From Microbotryomycetes sp. JL201 (taxonomy: Eukaryota; Basidiomycota; Microbotryomycetes): DNA of 64,000 bases. This document shows, in pieces, positions 60,205 through 64,000 of this stretch. Location: positions 186,001 to 250,000 of the forward strand of contig JAQYUZ010000013.1 of NCBI GenBank assembly GCA_033819885.1. Reading direction: 5' to 3'. How positions within the stretch are numbered: the stretch's first letter is position 1; each line of letters starts with the position of its first letter. The translations under genes were made by a program, and so were the position numbers. Under the pieces are notes generated by a model. That model saw only the letters and a program-made list of their open reading frames with translations. It made no database searches and was not told the DNA's origin.

Positions 60205-63199
60205 TCAAGCTCTGCTCGCGCGTCTTAGGAAATTCCATCTGTTTGGAACATCTTCTGCCGCCGTTGCCTGTGAATGATGGTTTTGCTGTAAAGTTTGTGA
60301 GGGCGAGAAACGTGGTTGTTGGGTAAAGCTCGACGATGGATAATGCTGAGAATGCGATTGATGCGATGCTGAAGAAGACGAGAATGCGGACGAAGACGAA
60401 GACGACGAAAACAAGGCGAAACCGCCGGCTGATTTGCGTCGGAACGTATTTGAAGAGGCAGTTTGAAGAGGAGACAATGACGAACGAGCGCGACTCTGTA
60501 GCGAGTTGGCTCGACTCATTGATTGACTGCGACCGGTATTAGAGACGACAGATTTTTGTTGCGTATTGTTGAGATGCTGATGACGGCGTGTTTGACGAGC
60601 ATCGCCTGATTTGCGTGTATCGAAAGGCGAAATGTACTCATCTTCGACTGACCAGGGAGCGATTTGCGCGCGCAAAAGAGGGTCTACGCGCGTCGACGAA
60701 GTCAAAGTCGCAGAATGCGGGGCTACAGCAGTCAACGAGAAAGATTGAAAATCGATCGCCGGAGATGAGGGATACTCGTCGGCAGACACGGGCGGCGTCA
60801 ACGGCAAATCGCAATCAAGCGCATCGTCTTCGGTCAAGTCGCCGCCACAGCTCGACAAGGCTTCATGATCCGGCTCTGTCGTCATGGCTGTACTTGAACG
60901 CTCGTCGTTACCCGCAGATCCGGCGGAAAACATTGACGTGTCCGACAGCGCAGGAGATGGCGGTACAGCATTAGCCGTCAGAGCACAGGCAGTCGTTCGG
61001 ACAGGCGCGCCCTCCGACGCCGGCTCAGAATTCAGCGACAGTTGTGGCATGTCAAGGCCGAGCGTGAGCGTCGCCGTCGACGCTGAAGCTGAAGCGTAGC
61101 CAAATCGCGGGGGGCTGGCGAATTGCGTCGACTTTGAAGACGCTGTACCGTATGAGTGCAGGCTGATTGTCGACGTCGCACTGTCTTGAGACTGTGTTGA
61201 TAGCGTAGACTTTTGCGAGGCGATAGAAAGCTGGCCGGCGGACCTTGGCCGAGACAAGGTTGAGTACGGCGCCCGACCGCTACGGCGCGAGGGTTTATGA
61301 TCCGCAAATGTCTGTGACGGCGAGTCGGCGTGTACCAAAAAGCGCTTAGACGGCAAAGGCAAACCCCTCACGGCGTCCGAAAAGTCGGCGTTCGTCGGAG
61401 TGATCAAGAGGTCAGGCGATGGTGGCGTCGCAGGCATAAAGCCTTCCAGCTGACTGCGGGGTCGCGTGATGGTCGAAGGCGTCGCGAGCGAAGATGTACT
61501 CGACTCGGGCGTGAATCGAGCCCGCGACCGCACCGGCGCGCCGAAAGGTTGATCTGACTGTTCCGACCGCCGACGAATGCTGCTCGGCTTCGGTTTGAGC
61601 AGAGCCTTTGCTGTCTCTTCGGCCGGAGAGCTTGTTCTTGGGGGAGTCGGAATCTGCGCTTCAACCGAGCGGCTCCTGGGCGGCTCGATCTTGAGGTTGA
61701 AGCCAGACGAGCGACGTGCGCCAAGAAGGTTTGGTGTGACGGCATCTGGGCTGGGAGCAGACTCGGGCAAAGAAAATGGATATTCGGGGTCGAACAATCG
61801 TGTCTCTGCATCGGCCAAAGCCAATATACGTCCGCTGACTGCGCGGGCTTGGGCTCGCTCGCCAGCCGACTTGCCCACGACGGTGATCGGTCGAGGCTGA
61901 AGCTCAATGACCGTAGTCGAGCCATGGCGACCCTTGACGTGTATCTGCGGAAGAAGTTCTTAGATTCAAGGCAATCGCGATTGTATAAGAGGGACTCACG
62001 CGAATCGCCAGAACAAATTCGACGCTGACTAGCTTGGTCTTGACTGTTTCCCCAACAGAGTATCGAAAAATGCTTTTCGGCACTGGAAAGACGCAAGCGA
62101 GTTTGTGCTCTACATCAAACAGCAAGTCATCTGCCTCGGCCACGGCGAGCTGAGTCGGAGGTGACAATTTGGGCAGAGCTGATGTCGATGCTACGGGCGG
62201 TGATGGCGATGCACCGAAGTATGAGCCTGGATCCTGCGTCGGAACGTACACGGGTGACGAAAGCGGTGATTTTCCAGCGGCACTGCTGACTGATCCGCCT
62301 CGCTTGAACACACTGGACAAGCCGCGAGAGGATGATCGGCCGGGCCGAGGCGCGAGCGTCTCTTCGTCAGATCCTGCAGGCGTCCATGACTCGGTCAAGT
62401 CGTCTCCGGTTGGCGGCGGCGAGACCTCCTCGTCGTCCGAGCTAGATGGAGAAGGGCAGGCGGAATCGGCAGACACACGTCGTTCGATCGCAATGTGGAC
62501 TTTGCGTATCGATAAGGAAGAGTCGTCCTTCGTAAATACGCATGTCAGATCTAGCGGCTCGCCTGGTCCGATCGCGTGCTTATTCGAAGCCGTGATGGAG
62601 TATCGCAAGCCGCTCAAACTTGACTCGCTTCCCTCCCATGCGATCGGCGTGAACGCTGAAGATGTCGAGGGAGACGAATAGCGCGACAGAGGTATTTGGT
62701 GCGAAACAATTTGTCGCGAGCCGTGCAGCGCGGAAGTTTTGTGGTAGATGACTGAAAGCGCTCGACGGGTTAGCATGTCTGCTGTGCGGAACGGGGAATG
62801 CAAGGCCAACTCACTCGCTTCCACCGACCACCAAGCACGGTAATTCTTGAAAGTGCACGTTGATACGCCGCCAGCGTCAACACCTATGGTAACCCTGAAC
62901 GGCTTTGTAAGCTCGCCCAGGTCGGACCAATCGTAGCCGGCTTGTTTCGACCAAACTTCTTGTCGTTCTTCGTGCAGCACGGTGACGGACTTTTTGTCCG
63001 TCTTTCCTCCTGGCAGGACTCGGGCTTCGTAGCATCTAACTCGTACGACGAGCGCAGAAGCTTTGATGGGCCGTTGATCTTCTTGAAATGAAGTCTTGAC
63101 TGTGCCTTGGATCACGACGGGTGACAGTCCGAGGAAACCGGCGTGTGGGAAGAACCTCTGGTGGTTTCCCCGATGCGGTTGCAGCTGTAGGATGACCAT
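60205..63199 (-). CDS. Arrestin-like domain protein with long Ser/Pro-rich tail
   Basis: Two exons: one from ATG 63199 to a GT donor at 61999, and one from 61944 to the stop at 60205. The first begins MVILQLQPHRGNHQRFFPHA and continues GFLGLSPVVIQGTVKTSFQE with a beta-rich arrestin-N-like fold (SALVVRVRCYEARVLPG, KPFRVTIGVDAGGVSTCTFK, YRAWWSVEASELALHSPFRT). An arrestin-C-like part follows (LRYSITASNKHAIGPGEPLD, SIRKVHIAIERRVSADS). The C-terminal half is low-complexity Ser/Thr/Pro/Gln with basic clusters, like the tails of fungal arrestin-related trafficking adaptors, which recruit ubiquitin ligases to transporters. I see no clear PPxY motif, so the adaptor role is inferred from fold alone. 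Confidence 0.65.
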
Positions 63200-64000
63200 G
63201 GCTGGCCCTAGTTCCGCGCTTGCTCTACCTTCGGTGTCGTTTGCGATCGACTTTTAGAGTTGCAGCATAGCTTTTCAGAAGATGGGTCCAGACGACGTGC
63301 AGCAAAAGGCGATTCAAGTGTTGTTCTGACGCGCTCTGATACTGTGCTAGTCTGGAAGCTGTTGTATTGTGACCCGTCCGAGTGCCTGAGCGCCGAGGGG
63401 CGTCAGCGCGTCCGCTCGAGTTCGACACTGCGCTAACCGTACCCAGTCGTTCGCGTGGCGTGTGCGGAGCTACGTACAGGCAGCAGATGGCTGGTCCTGA
63501 TGCCACTCAGGCTGGACAGGTGCAGGACTGGCGGTAATGTGTCGTCAGGAGGCCAGGCGCGCTAAAATTGGCCTGATCAATCAATCCGGCCGGGGCTGGT
63601 CGAGCACAAAGCGCAAGAGAAACAACGGCAGATGCAGTCGAGGACTGGTCTGATGCACAACTGTCGCCTGTCGAAAGATGGCGAACAAGGACGAGATGTT
63701 TGCGAGCGTCAGGCCAGGCCCGAGCGCGGTGTCAAGCCGCCAGGGGCGCGCTAGCATAGCGCTGCCGAGCTAAAGTTGTTGATCGAAATGGTGCTGCGCG
63801 CGACCTTAATGCTCGAGCGCCGAAAATTACGACCCGATTCTGTGCTGTAATGCTTCCGAGTGCAGCAAACGAACAGCGCATTTCGAAAAGTGATCTACAG
63901 CACACGACCTTCAATGAGCCTAGTCCCGCCTTTTGCCCACAGGTACGATGACCACCCATCATTGTCTTTCTTGCCAGCGCCGGCCGCGGCCAGCCAGACC
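63200..64000. other. Right-end region without a recognised gene
   Basis: This is upstream of the arrestin-like gene. Short minus-strand frames (63225-63506, 63732-63962) show no known family. No RNA gene or repeat was recognised. It may contain the promoter of a gene outside the window. Confidence 0.4.

Noticed and set aside
61404-62096. 230-codon minus-strand frame overlapping the arrestin-like gene
   Set aside because: It is a shadow of the true exons in another frame, with an Arg/Ser-rich random look. The true frame is supported by a splice pair and arrestin-like segments.

Overview
The window looks like a gene-dense piece of a nuclear chromosome from a basidiomycete fungus, probably a yeast-like or small-genome member. 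The evidence is the set of fungal housekeeping genes (Mediator subunit, LAS1, DBP2, ARV1, VPS45, ATP-type PEP carboxykinase, TPR/MLP, cyclin B, RAD50, VMA9, MYST acetyltransferase), many short spliceosomal introns (about 38-90 nt, GT-AG, often with a CTGAC/CTAAC-like branch site), and short intergenic spaces. A Mixia-like Pucciniomycotina species is only my guess. I found no transposons, viral fossils, rRNA, tRNA or CRISPR. All gene models were joined by hand from reading frames and splice signals, so splice sites marked as approximate may shift.

Layout. 1-1121: no recognisable gene; a G-quadruplex-like tract lies at 581-605. 1122-2210 (+): Mediator subunit 19. 2304-4137 (-): LAS1, converging on MED19 and diverging from DBP2. 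4445-7693 (+): DEAD-box helicase DBP2 with a 911-nt intron near its 3' end. 8072-9409 (+): ARV1. 9509-13304 (-): kinesin-7/Kip2-like motor. 13584-15210 (-): secreted repeat protein. 15831-16010 (+): 59-codon ORF overlapping the VPS45 3' end. 15954-18662 (-): VPS45. 18993-21607 (-): PEP carboxykinase. 22478-29165 (+): TPR/MLP1 nucleoporin. 29292-32953 (-): protein kinase with a long tail. 33348-34865 (-): F-box protein. 35206-41007 (-): very large coiled-coil protein. 41185-43002 (-) and 43408-44660 (+): two F-box/LRR-like proteins, divergent. 45210-47610 (+): B-type cyclin. 48432-49563 (-): GPI-anchored wall protein. 50162-50910 (+): small SRPBCC-fold protein. 51086-56405 (-): RAD50. 56866-57247 (-): VMA9. 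57378-59982 (+): MYST acetyltransferase. 60205-63199 (-): arrestin-like protein. 63200-64000: nothing recognised.

The genes do not form a pathway cluster. They are core functions: transcription (MED19, MYST), ribosome biogenesis and RNA remodelling (LAS1, DBP2), lipid and vesicle traffic (ARV1, VPS45), microtubules and cell cycle (kinesin, cyclin B, kinase), genome maintenance (RAD50), pH homeostasis (VMA9), gluconeogenesis (PCK1) and the nuclear pore (MLP1). The most interesting signals are gene-structure signals: the long late DBP2 intron, a stop-free intron-like 87-nt segment in VPS45, two GC-AG introns, a frame break in LAS1, an acidic insertion inside the MYST domain, and a lineage-specific secreted protein built on a duplicated motif.
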